NCBI GenBank assembly: GCA_017983695.1
Contig: JAGOAX010000002.1
Span: 310,001 to 374,000 of the forward strand
DNA from: Ferruginibacter sp.
GTDB taxonomy: Bacteria; Bacteroidota; Bacteroidia; Chitinophagales; Chitinophagaceae
DNA: 64,000 nucleotides
Direction: 5' to 3'
The notes under the pieces were generated by a model, which worked only from the letters and a program-made list of their open reading frames with translations, did not search any database and was not told the DNA's origin. How positions within the stretch are numbered: the stretch's first letter is position 1; each line of letters opens with the position of its first letter. Shown piece by piece: positions 37,357-46,042 of the stretch. Both the position numbers and the translations under genes were made by a program.

Positions 37357-40300
37357 TTATTTTTTACCCGAAGCCCATGCTTCAGTTTTGCTTGCAATTA
37401 ATACCGCCAGTTCTTTCAGGTTATCTTTTGTACCAGCCAAATCAATTTTTTGTTTTACTTCATTTTTTTGGCGAATAAATATTTTAATACTGATGTTGTT
37501 GCCTGTAACAGTGTACCGGCCGCTTAAAGTATATGCATCTGGCGAAGCCGAACCTGCAACATAGGTAATAGCTGCATTTGCTCCCCTGGCAGATAATTCA
37601 TTCAACTGCTGGTCTATGAGTTTATTCAACCCCAAATCATCTGCTGCAATTTCTTCGGCTGCATTTTGAAAATTGCTGCCGGAAAATAATGGTTTTTCCT
37701 GCGGCAATACAATTTGCGACATCACTTCCTGGTCAACAATTCCAATATTAAAATTGGTGTTGGTTACAATCTGAGGGTCCTGTCTTGCGCCGCTTTCTTT
37801 AGAAATTTCGGTAACAGTTTTTTCAGCTGCATTAAACCAGCGGCTGATATCAAGATATTTTCCGTCCTCTAAAATATCAGGTTGCTGCTTAATGGCTTTT
37901 AATAAAGAATAAGTTAATAATCCCTGTGAGTACCTGCCCATTTCATAAGCGCTTTGATCGCTGGCAGATGCAGATAAAATAAACAAGCCTGATTTTTCAT
38001 TTAGTTTATCAATAGCTTTTACCTGCTGCGATTTATCATCATTACGTGCAGCCACAAAATTCTGGTTATCGTTACCCAGTTTTACAAAATCCTTAATAGC
38101 CTGGCCGCTGTTGCAGGCATCAAAAATTAATATCCGCTTTTGTGCTTTTATGTTTTGAGGATTTATCCAGTCAGTAAGTTCACTGGTACTAATGCCTACT
38201 TCCTTTACTGCATCTGTTGAAGAAAGTGTAGATGCATCGGCAGTTAAAAAATAAAATTGTTCTTTATCAGCTTCGCCTGCCATAACACCATGGCCTGCAA
38301 AAAAGATGAGCAGTACATCATTGGCTGTTGTTTTTTTACCAATGTCTTCCAGTAATTTTTGTATTGCTTTTTTTTCGGGTAACTGGTAGCGCTCTTTATT
38401 GGTGGTAAGGTTATACATAAACACATGATCCTTATCATCTGTATTTAATAATTTTTTTGCTGTGCTGCCAATAGCACCGGAAATATCTGTGGCATCTTTT
38501 GCAGCGTATTTTAAATCCAGTTCATCGCCTTTATAATCGCTTACACCAATCATTACTGCATATAAATTGGGTGGCGTAATATTTTCTTTGGTTTTATCTA
38601 CCTTAATAACTACACCACGGGAGGCAATGCTGTTATCATTTGTATAGGCTTTTACACTTACCGGGTTTTCTTTTCCTGCAATAAAAAAATCTTTTAAGTC
38701 ATTTTTATTTATCACAAGTTCATAAACCCCGGCATTATTTTTTAACTCACCGGCCTTGTAACGTTTTGCTTCTATGCCATTTACAAATACCACTGTTTCG
38801 CCAATACCGCCTTTGCGTGGGCTTATATTAAACCGGTACTCATCACTGGTGGTGCTTACATCTTCTACCTGCGGTGTAAAATTAAATACGTTAAGTTCTG
38901 TAAGCGTTTTTGCATGAATTTCTTCGCCTCTGTTGATACGTTCGGCAAGGCCCGGTATCCATAACTGGTCTTTCAGCTGGCTAAGTTCTATTACTTCGCC
39001 CTGGTAATTAAAGTATAATAGTTTAAGTGCTGCCTGGCTGCCATCGTAATGGTTGGCTTTATCAACAATTAAATAATCATTAAAATCAATAGCCATAAAA
39101 GTGTACAGTAATTCGCCGGTTTGGGCATTCCATACTTTACAGGTGTTATCGCTGGATGAGGTAATAACTCTTTTCCCATCTGGCGTAAATTCTCCATCAG
39201 TAACATCGCCTTCGTGACCTTTTAATATAAATAAAAGTTGTCCGGTGGCTGCATCCCAAATTTTAGAAGTATTATCCCAAGACGAGGTAAGAATCTGTTT
39301 CCCATCCGGGCTATACGTTGCAGATAGTACATAATCGGTATGGCCTTTCAGCTGCATTACCTGCTTGCCCGTAACAGCATCCCATATTACAGCCATTCTG
39401 TTGTGGCATGCCGTAACTATGTTTTTTCCATTGGGGCTGAATGCTGCAGTATTTATGTAATCGTTTTGTTTAAATTGCACCAGCATTTTACCGGTAAGAG
39501 TACTCCATATTCTTGCTGTTCCGTCTGCTGAAGCTGTAACTACTTTTTTACCATCGGGGCTAAATTCTGCATACAAAACTTCAGCAGCATGCCCCCTTAA
39601 ATCAACCAGCCATTTACTTGAATTAGGCCCCCATATTTTAGCCGTTTTATCATAAGAAGCGGTTACCACTTTTGTTCCTGCTGCGTTAAACCTTGCTGAG
39701 GTTAAATCTCCTTTATGGCCTTTTAATGTTGTTAAAATTTCACCGGTATTATTATCCCATATTTTTGCTGTTGAATCTGATAAAGCTGTAATAAACATAC
39801 TGCTTGCAAACCCTGAATCGCTGATTTCAACAGGGCCGTATGCAGTATAATTAACATAGGCCGCCTTAGGTACTCTTAAAGCATTAAGCAGGTTGCCGGA
39901 AATAGCATCCCAGGTTCGTACCACGCCGTCTTCAGAAGATGTAATGATCTCGTTTCCATCGGAGCTTATTTGTATGGATCCTATATAACTGCTATGGCCG
40001 AGCAAATCAACTGGTGGTTTATTCGACCCACTTGTCCAAATAACAGCAGATCTGTCTGAAGAGGCTGTGACAATTTTTTTTCCATCGGGGCTGTATTGTA
40101 CATAATTAACAATATTATCATGCACCAAAGTATCTAATAATTTTCCAGTAACAGCATCCCATTCTTTTGCTGTAAAATCCCATGCTGCAGTAATAATTTT
40201 TTTACTATCGGGGCTAAATTGTGCAGCTACAATATTTCCAGTATGCCCTTTTAAATCAACTAATAACCTACCGGTTGCTGCATCCCAAACTTTACCTATT

Positions 40301-41100
40301 TTATCAGCAGAAGCAGTAATAATCATTTTTCCGTCAGGGCTAAATTCAGCAGCATTAACATCTTCGGTATGCCCTTTTAAATCAAACAGAAGCATCCCGG
40401 TTACAGCATTCCATACCTTGGCCGTTCTGTCATAAGAAGCTGTAATAATTTTTGTTCCATCGGGACTAAACATTGCAGAATGCACCGGGCTTTTATGGCC
40501 TATTAATTCTTTGAGTAATTTACCGGTTGCTGCATCCCAAATCATAGCTACCTTGTCTTCAGATGCTGTAACAACTTTTGTTCCGTCGGGGCTAAATTGT
40601 ACATTATTAACCTGTGCAAAATGTTCTTTTAAATCTAATAATAATTTACCGGTTGTTGCATCCCAGATCTTTACAGTAGTGTCACCAGATGCTGTTACTA
40701 CTTTTTTTCCATCGGGGCTAAATTGTACAGTACTAATATACCCTTTATGCCCTTTTAGATCAATCAATAATTTTCCGGTAACAGCATCCCATATTTTAGC
40801 AGTGCTGTCATCAGATGCTGTTGCCACTTTTTTCCCATCGGGGCTAAACTTGCCAACGGTTATATAATTAGTATGCCCTGTTAAATCTGCCAGTATCGAC
40901 CCGGTAATAACATCCCATATCTTAACAGTTTTATCGTTTGAAAAAGTAACTATTTTTTTTCCATCGGGGCTGAATTGTACATAGTTTACTGATTTAGTAT
41001 GGCCAATAGGTAGTACCAGTTTTGGTTCCTGTGCAAAAACAATGTTTGTTGTAAAGAGAAAACAACAAAAGATAAAGTGCTTTATTCTTTTAGCCTGCAT
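37357..41100 (-). CDS. Exported 15-repeat WD40 caspase-like protein (1247 aa)
   Basis: Start taken at ATG 41100, giving a signal peptide MQAKRIKHFIFCCFLFTTNI; the longer frame from 41145 places extra residues before it. About 15 WD40 repeats of about 42 residues follow (residues 30-670), each with the S-P-D-G-K-K-V-x-T-A-S and K-I-W-D pattern, enough for two seven-bladed propellers. A linker (680-840) leads to a caspase-like domain (845-1110) with H937 in LIFFAGHGVM and C996 in LIFDACNSGQ. The last 120 residues are an extra beta-rich domain. WD40 propellers probably recognise a ligand that controls the protease (inference). Neighbours are an ABC exporter upstream and two more caspases downstream. 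Confidence 0.9.
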   Translation of the reverse strand: MQAKRIKHFIFCCFLFTTNIVFAQEPKLVLPIGHTKSVNYVQFSPDGKKIVTFSNDKTVKIWDVITGSILADLTGHTNYITVGKFSPDGKKVATASDDSTAKIWDAVTGKLLIDLKGHKGYISTVQFSPDGKKVVTASGDTTVKIWDATTGKLLLDLKEHFAQVNNVQFSPDGTKVVTASEDKVAMIWDAATGKLLKELIGHKSPVHSAMFSPDGTKIITASYDRTAKVWNAVTGMLLFDLKGHTEDVNAAEFSPDGKMIITASADKIGKVWDAATGRLLVDLKGHTGNIVAAQFSPDSKKIITAAWDFTAKEWDAVTGKLLDTLVHDNIVNYVQYSPDGKKIVTASSDRSAVIWTSGSNKPPVDLLGHSSYIGSIQISSDGNEIITSSEDGVVRTWDAISGNLLNALRVPKAAYVNYTAYGPVEISDSGFASSMFITALSDSTAKIWDNNTGEILTTLKGHKGDLTSARFNAAGTKVVTASYDKTAKIWGPNSSKWLVDLRGHAAEVLYAEFSPDGKKVVTASADGTARIWSTLTGKMLVQFKQNDYINTAAFSPNGKNIVTACHNRMAVIWDAVTGKQVMQLKGHTDYVLSATYSPDGKQILTSSWDNTSKIWDAATGQLLFILKGHEGDVTDGEFTPDGKRVITSSSDNTCKVWNAQTGELLYTFMAIDFNDYLIVDKANHYDGSQAALKLLYFNYQGEVIELSQLKDQLWIPGLAERINRGEEIHAKTLTELNVFNFTPQVEDVSTTSDEYRFNISPRKGGIGETVVFVNGIEAKRYKAGELKNNAGVYELVINKNDLKDFFIAGKENPVSVKAYTNDNSIASRGVVIKVDKTKENITPPNLYAVMIGVSDYKGDELDLKYAAKDATDISGAIGSTAKKLLNTDDKDHVFMYNLTTNKERYQLPEKKAIQKLLEDIGKKTTANDVLLIFFAGHGVMAGEADKEQFYFLTADASTLSSTDAVKEVGISTSELTDWINPQNIKAQKRILIFDACNSGQAIKDFVKLGNDNQNFVAARNDDKSQQVKAIDKLNEKSGLFILSASASDQSAYEMGRYSQGLLTYSLLKAIKQQPDILEDGKYLDISRWFNAAEKTVTEISKESGARQDPQIVTNTNFNIGIVDQEVMSQIVLPQEKPLFSGSNFQNAAEEIAADDLGLNKLIDQQLNELSARGANAAITYVAGSASPDAYTLSGRYTVTGNNISIKIFIRQKNEVKQKIDLAGTKDNLKELAVLIASKTEAWASGKK
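39091..41013 (-). repeat. WD40-coding tandem repeats (about 15 units of about 126 bp)
   Basis: The region coding for the WD40 repeats of the 1247-residue protein. Units recur about every 126 bases with strongly similar DNA, including repeated ccatcggggctaaattgtac-type words at the S-P-D-G turn. This marks expansion by duplication rather than ancient divergence. Confidence 0.75.
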
Positions 41101-41261
41101 ACCAAAACTTTTAGAAAAGTTACCATTATAAATTGAGTTATACAATAGTGGAGTTTACCATACTTCCCAATACTCAAAAATGGTTTTGTTACAGGTTACA
41201 GTTTTCCAGTACGTTGGTAAATTATATGAAGTGGCTTAATGCAAACAAAAAGACCCGATCC

Positions 41262-43094
41262 TTATTTTACCTCCTGCATATCCACCAACCGTTTATAAAA
41301 TCCATTTTGGGTAATTAAGCTATCATGCGTTCCTCTTTCCACAATTTCTCCTTTTTGTAAAACAATGATCTCATCCGCATGGCGGATGGTGCTGAGGCGA
41401 TGTGCAATAACAATAGAAGTTCGGTTGTTCATTAAATTATTTATGGCATCCTGTACCAGCCTTTCGCTTTCTGTATCAAGGGCAGATGTGGCTTCATCTA
41501 AAATTAATATCGGTGGATTTTTTAAAACTGCCCGGGCAATGGTCATACGCTGGCGTTCGCCGCCACTCAGTTTCATACCACGGTCGCCAATATTGGTTTC
41601 GTAACCTTCTTCTTTTGAATTGATAAAGTTGGCGGCATTGGCAATAGTAGCAGCGTTAATGATCTCGTCTTTTGCAGCATTATCTTTTGCCAGTGCAATA
41701 TTATTGGCAATGGTATCATTGAATAAAATGGCTTCCTGTGTTACAATACCCATCTGGTTGCGGATAGAATGCAGCGTGTAATTTTTTATATTAACCCCAT
41801 CTATTAAAACCTCACCTTCTCCGGCATCAATAAATCTTGGAATAAGATCGGCCAGTGTGCTTTTACCTGCACCGCTACTACCCACCAATGCAACGGTTTT
41901 TCCTTTTTTAATGGTAAGATCAATGTTCTTCAATATCACCGTATCCTCGTAACTGAAACTTACATTTTTCAGTTCAATAGAATCGGAGAAAGTTTTTAAT
42001 TCTTTTGCATCGGGCAATTCTTTAATGCCTACATTTTCGTTGATGAGGTTTTCTATTCTTTCAATACTTGCTGCGCCTTTTTGAATATTGTATGATGCAC
42101 TGGAAAGAGATTTCAATGGCTGAATCAACTGTGTAAAAATGGCAATGTAGGCCAGAAAGTCGCCGGCGTTTAATGTAAAGGAAGGATCGCCGCTTAAAAC
42201 CAATCTTCCGCCATACAAAAGAATACATAACACAGCTGTAACACCCAATGCTTCTGAAACCGGTGAAGCCAGATCTCTTCTGCGATTTGCTTTATTCTTT
42301 AAATGATACATGGCTTCGTTCTCCTGTTCAAACTTTCGCTGTATCTTTTTCTCTGCATTAAATGCCTTGATAATTCTTATTCCGCCCAATGTTTCTTCAA
42401 TGGTTGAAAAAAGTTTTCCAAATTGCTGCAAAACATTTTTGTTTTCTTTTTTTAAAGAGCGTCCAATTCTACCTAAAATTAATCCGGCTACCGGTAAAAA
42501 AATTACAAGAAATAAAGTAAGTTGCGGACTAAGGATTACCATGTAGGTAAAAAACAAAATAATTGTTATTGGTTCCCTGAATACACTTTCCAGTACACTT
42601 ACAGTAGAGCCTTCCACATCGCCAAGGTCGTTCGAAAGTTTGCTCATGATATCACCCTTGCGCTGTTCGCTGAAATAACCGATTGGCAGCTGCAGTATTT
42701 TTGCATACATGCTGCTCCGCATATCATTCAGTATCCGGTTGCGGATGGGGTTTAAAAAATACATGCTTAAATAAGCAAAAAGATTCTTCAGCAAAATGGC
42801 CACAAATACCACCAGGCAAATCACCATTAAGGCTTTTATATTGCCCCCCGGCTCATTTATTACTTTGTACAGCCATTCTTTAAAATAATTAACCGGGTTA
42901 ATGCCGTTAAAAAAACCGGTACCGGTTACGGCTTTAAAAGCATCGCCCTGTTTAAAAATGAGCATTAAAAACGGGCTTAGCAGTCCTAATGATAGCACGC
43001 CAAAAATGGCCGACAGTATATTAAATCCAAAATAGCTGATAAGCAGTCGTGGATATTTTTTGATGTATTTAAAAATCGTAAGTAAACTCTTCAT
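41262..43094 (-). CDS. ABC exporter, fused membrane and ATPase domains (MsbA-like)
   Basis: A 610-residue half-transporter: six transmembrane helices (about residues 15-320) and a C-terminal nucleotide-binding domain with Walker A GSSGAGKST (405-413), signature LSGGERQRMTIARA, Walker B ILILDEATSALDTES and the switch histidine in IVIAHRLSTI. It should work as a homodimer in the inner membrane exporting a lipid, lipopolysaccharide core or hydrophobic compound, as MsbA-type proteins do; the substrate is not determined by sequence. It is divergent from rbfA (73 bases) and lies 161 bases before the caspase cluster. Confidence 0.88.
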   Translation of the reverse strand: MKSLLTIFKYIKKYPRLLISYFGFNILSAIFGVLSLGLLSPFLMLIFKQGDAFKAVTGTGFFNGINPVNYFKEWLYKVINEPGGNIKALMVICLVVFVAILLKNLFAYLSMYFLNPIRNRILNDMRSSMYAKILQLPIGYFSEQRKGDIMSKLSNDLGDVEGSTVSVLESVFREPITIILFFTYMVILSPQLTLFLVIFLPVAGLILGRIGRSLKKENKNVLQQFGKLFSTIEETLGGIRIIKAFNAEKKIQRKFEQENEAMYHLKNKANRRRDLASPVSEALGVTAVLCILLYGGRLVLSGDPSFTLNAGDFLAYIAIFTQLIQPLKSLSSASYNIQKGAASIERIENLINENVGIKELPDAKELKTFSDSIELKNVSFSYEDTVILKNIDLTIKKGKTVALVGSSGAGKSTLADLIPRFIDAGEGEVLIDGVNIKNYTLHSIRNQMGIVTQEAILFNDTIANNIALAKDNAAKDEIINAATIANAANFINSKEEGYETNIGDRGMKLSGGERQRMTIARAVLKNPPILILDEATSALDTESERLVQDAINNLMNNRTSIVIAHRLSTIRHADEIIVLQKGEIVERGTHDSLITQNGFYKRLVDMQEVK

Positions 43095-43167
43095 GCCTGT
43101 GGTAAATATAAAAGCTGATAAAACGTAGCAAAGTAACTAATTTTACATCGAACAAAACCAATTTGAT

Positions 43168-43530
43168 ATGTTGGAAGGTAAAAGACAAAAACAAGTGGCC
43201 GGTTTATTAAATAAGGAACTGAATGATATTTTTCAGCGGATGGGTATAAGTATGATGGATGGTGGAATGATCTCCATTTCATCTGTAAAAATTACTCCCG
43301 ACCTGTTTGATGCCCGTATTTACCTGAGTTTTTTTAAAGTTGCAGACCCCATAGCTGCATTAAAAAAAATTGAAGAACGCAGTTGGGAAATAAAAAAAGA
43401 ACTTACCGAAAGAATCCGGCGGCAGTTACGCAGTATGCCCAAACTTACTTTTTATATTGACGATACGCTGGATTATGTAGATAAAATAGAAGAGCTTTTT
43501 AAAGAGATAAAAAAAGATAAGGATAATTAA
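43168..43530 (+). CDS. rbfA: Ribosome-binding factor A
   Basis: A 120-residue KH-domain protein that helps mature the 5' end of 16S rRNA in the 30S subunit. The sequence fits RbfA: RQKQVAGLLNKELNDIFQRM, ISISSVKITPDLFDARIYLS, and the ending RSMPKLTFYIDDTLDYVDKI. The length is normal. It is divergent from the ABC exporter; TAATTTTA at 43138-43145 is one base from the -7 consensus. An FtsX-type permease gene follows after an 89-base spacer containing an inverted repeat. Confidence 0.95.
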   Translation: MLEGKRQKQVAGLLNKELNDIFQRMGISMMDGGMISISSVKITPDLFDARIYLSFFKVADPIAALKKIEERSWEIKKELTERIRRQLRSMPKLTFYIDDTLDYVDKIEELFKEIKKDKDN

Positions 43531-43533
43531 GAG

Positions 43534-43607
43534 TTTGTGGTTGGTGGTTTGTAGTTAGTGGTTTTTTAACAGCAGGCTGCCCTTAACAACAAACCAAAAA
43601 CCACAAA
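43534..43607. repeat. Imperfect inverted repeat between rbfA and the permease gene
   Basis: Bases 43534-43552 match the reverse complement of 43589-43607 at 17 of 19 positions. The unit is built of gt-rich words (ttgtggttggtggtttg) and fills most of the spacer. It could fold as a hairpin after rbfA; it lacks a terminator T-run. Confidence 0.6.
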
Positions 43608-43619
43608 TGATAAACCGAG

Positions 43620-44849
43620 ATGTATTTAACCTTTGCCTGGAGATATTTTAAAGCAAAAAAAAGTGCCAATGCCATCAACATCATTGCATGGGTAACAGTT
43701 GGTGTAATTGCTTTTGCAACCTGCTGCCAGGTATTGGTGTTAAGTGTTTTTAATGGATTTGAAGACCTGGTAAAATCGTTATACGCTTCTTTTTACACCG
43801 ATATTAAAATTGTGCCTGCAAAGGGAAAAACATTTTTTCTTACCGCAGAACAATTAGTGCAGCTAAAGCAACAACCTTTTGTTCAGGCTTTTTCTTTAAT
43901 AGCTGAAGAAAAAGCCCTGTTGCAAAACAATGACGGCGAAAATGCTCAAACAGTTATTTATTTAAAAGGAGTGGATAATAATTACAGCCTTGTATGTGGG
44001 GTGGCTGACAAAACAAGCAAAGGTGAATTTAACACGGGTACTGTTGATGAGCCGGGCTTAATATTAGGTGCCGGAATACAATATGCTGTTGGTGTAAATA
44101 TGAACCCGGCTTTCCCCAGTAATAACCTCACTGTTATTTTGCCAAAAAAAAACGGGGGCGGCAGCGACCCACTGCAATCTTTAAGCGAAGGGAATGCAGC
44201 TCCAACCGGTGTGTTTACAATTCAGCAGGATTTTGACAATAAATATGCCATAACAAATATTGATTTTGTAAAACAGCAGATGGGGCTTGCAGCAAATGAA
44301 TACAGTGCCCTGGAGTTAAAACTAAAGCCTAAAAGCGATATAAAAGAAGCACAGGAAAAATTAGCTGTATTGTTAGGCAGTAGTTATAAGGTGCAAACAC
44401 TCTATCAGCAAAATATGAGTTTGTACAATACGATGAGAATGGAAAAATGGATCATTTATGCGGTGTTTACACTCATATTAATTGTATCCGCATTTACCAT
44501 GATAAGTGCATTAACCATGCTGGTGCTGGAAAAACAAAAAGACATTAGTGTTTTACAAAGTATGGGTGCCCATCGAACCACTATAAAAAAAATATTTTTA
44601 AGTGAGGGATTATTACTTGGTGCTATTGGTGCTGTAATCGGAATTTGCGTGGCTGTAATAATCTGCCTGCTGCAAATAAAATTCAAATTCCTTAAAATAG
44701 GCGGCGGTTCTTTTTTGATAGATTATTTTCCGGTAAAGCTGGTAACTGCCGATTTTATACTGGTAGCAACAACAGCCGGTTTTATAGCTTTTATTGCTGC
44801 CTGGTTTCCGGCACATAAAGCCAGCAGGCAAAATTTTCAGCTAAAGTAG
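43620..44849 (+). CDS. FtsX-like ABC transporter permease (LolC/LolE type)
   Basis: A 409-residue membrane protein with one N-terminal transmembrane helix (IIAWVTVGVIAFATCCQVLVL), a large periplasmic domain (about residues 45-270) and three C-terminal helices with the FtsX-domain segments FTLILIVSAFTMISALTMLV and EKQKDISVLQSMGAHRTTIK. This topology is that of MacB/LolC/LolE permeases, which extract lipoproteins or act mechanically from the inner membrane. No ATPase partner gene is adjacent. It ends 4 bases before the convergent transketolase gene. Confidence 0.87.
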   Translation: MYLTFAWRYFKAKKSANAINIIAWVTVGVIAFATCCQVLVLSVFNGFEDLVKSLYASFYTDIKIVPAKGKTFFLTAEQLVQLKQQPFVQAFSLIAEEKALLQNNDGENAQTVIYLKGVDNNYSLVCGVADKTSKGEFNTGTVDEPGLILGAGIQYAVGVNMNPAFPSNNLTVILPKKNGGGSDPLQSLSEGNAAPTGVFTIQQDFDNKYAITNIDFVKQQMGLAANEYSALELKLKPKSDIKEAQEKLAVLLGSSYKVQTLYQQNMSLYNTMRMEKWIIYAVFTLILIVSAFTMISALTMLVLEKQKDISVLQSMGAHRTTIKKIFLSEGLLLGAIGAVIGICVAVIICLLQIKFKFLKIGGGSFLIDYFPVKLVTADFILVATTAGFIAFIAAWFPAHKASRQNFQLK

Positions 44850-44853
44850 CTGA

Positions 44854-45687
44854 TTAATAATCTCCCAGGGTTTCGGGTAATTGCGCCAGGGCTTTTTGTA
44901 ATTGATCGTCATTAGGCGCAATACCATGCCACTCGTGGCTGCCTTCCATAAAATCAATACCTTTTCCCATCGCTGTTTTCATTAAAATAACAATGGGTTT
45001 TCCTTTGCCAACAAAGGTTTTGGCATTATTTAATCCGGCAACTACAGCATCCATATCATTACCTTCCATTTCCAGTACCTGCCAGTTAAAGGCTTCAAAT
45101 TTTGCCCTTAAATTATCTAAACCCATTATTTTCTTAGTGGGGCCGTCAATTTGCTGGCCATTCCAGTCAATAGTGGCAATAAGGTTATCCACATTTTTAT
45201 GGGCTGCAAACATAATGGCCTCCCAGTTCTGGCCTTCATCCAGTTCTCCATCACCATGCAGAGAAAACACAATATTGTCGTCGTTATTCAATTTTTTTGC
45301 CAATGCGGCTCCAATAGCAACACTCATGCCCTGCCCTAATGAACCACTTGCAATACGTACACCGGGCAAATGCTCATGTGTTGTAGGATGGCCCTGTAAA
45401 CGGGAATCCAGCTTTCTGAAAGTGGCTAATTCTTTAACCGGAAAATATCCGCTCCGTGCCAATGTACTATAAAATACAGGGGAGATATGACCATTGCTTA
45501 AAAAGAAAAGGTCTTCGCCAATGCCATCCATGGAAAAGGCCGGGTTATGCTTCATTACACTAAAATAGAGTGCCGTAAAATACTCGGCACAACCTAAAGA
45601 TCCACCGGGATGGCCGCTTTGCACCCCATGTACCATCCTTACAATATCTCTGCGTATCTGTGATGCTGTTGCTGTAAGATTACTCAT
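44854..45687 (-). CDS. Transketolase, N-terminal subunit (split type)
   Basis: A 277-residue protein equal to the thiamine-diphosphate (PP) domain of transketolase: GHPGGSLGCAEYFTALYF, FLSNGHISPVFYST, SGSLGQGMSVAIGAALAKK, HGDGELDEGQNWEA and DWNGQQIDGPTKKIM. The transketolase N-half works with a separate C-terminal (Pyr/C) subunit in pentose phosphate metabolism. In many Bacteroidota the partner gene is next door; here the next genes on both sides are unrelated, so the partner must be elsewhere. It is transcribed alone, convergent with the permease gene. Confidence 0.9.
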   Translation of the reverse strand: MSNLTATASQIRRDIVRMVHGVQSGHPGGSLGCAEYFTALYFSVMKHNPAFSMDGIGEDLFFLSNGHISPVFYSTLARSGYFPVKELATFRKLDSRLQGHPTTHEHLPGVRIASGSLGQGMSVAIGAALAKKLNNDDNIVFSLHGDGELDEGQNWEAIMFAAHKNVDNLIATIDWNGQQIDGPTKKIMGLDNLRAKFEAFNWQVLEMEGNDMDAVVAGLNNAKTFVGKGKPIVILMKTAMGKGIDFMEGSHEWHGIAPNDDQLQKALAQLPETLGDY

Positions 45688-46042
45688 AATATTTTTTTTA
45701 TTCTTTTATAGCAAAAAAATTGCCTGAAAAACAATTTTTGTTTTTATGCGCTGCAAACCTACTTTAAATCAATTGATAGAACAATTAAAAAAAGGGCGTC
45801 CGGATCAAATAGTTAATAATAAGTTTATAATTTCTGCGTTATTTTGATTGATTAGCCCGGGAAACCCAATTTTAAACAAATCTCCCGAAATAAATTTAAC
45901 AGGCAACTTATTCACAAAAGGCAGGGTCTTAAGTAAAATGTTATAAGTATTAGATAAAATATTAGGTTTACTTAAAACATATTTAATACTTTTGCAGTGT
46001 AATAGATTTTTGTACCATAATGATTGCCAATAATTAAATTGA
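45688..46042. other. Transketolase-WecA intergenic region
   Basis: 355 AT-rich bases between divergent genes. The only supported element is the -7 box TACTTTTG at 45987-45994. No RNA gene or credible small ORF was seen; a 33-codon frame from 45745 has no supporting features. Confidence 0.6.
45987..45994 (+). promoter_or_regulatory. -7 promoter box of the WecA/MraY-like gene
   Basis: TACTTTTG, an exact TAnnTTTG match, 48 bases before the ATG at 46043. Confidence 0.55.

Noticed and set aside
39091..41013. Regular repeats that could suggest a CRISPR array
   Set aside because: The units are in-frame WD40 repeats of a single protein; repeats are long and vary like coding sequence, with no short constant repeat and unique spacers.
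45745..45846. 33-codon ORF before the WecA-like gene
   Set aside because: Too short, without motifs, and upstream of the gene's own -7 box.
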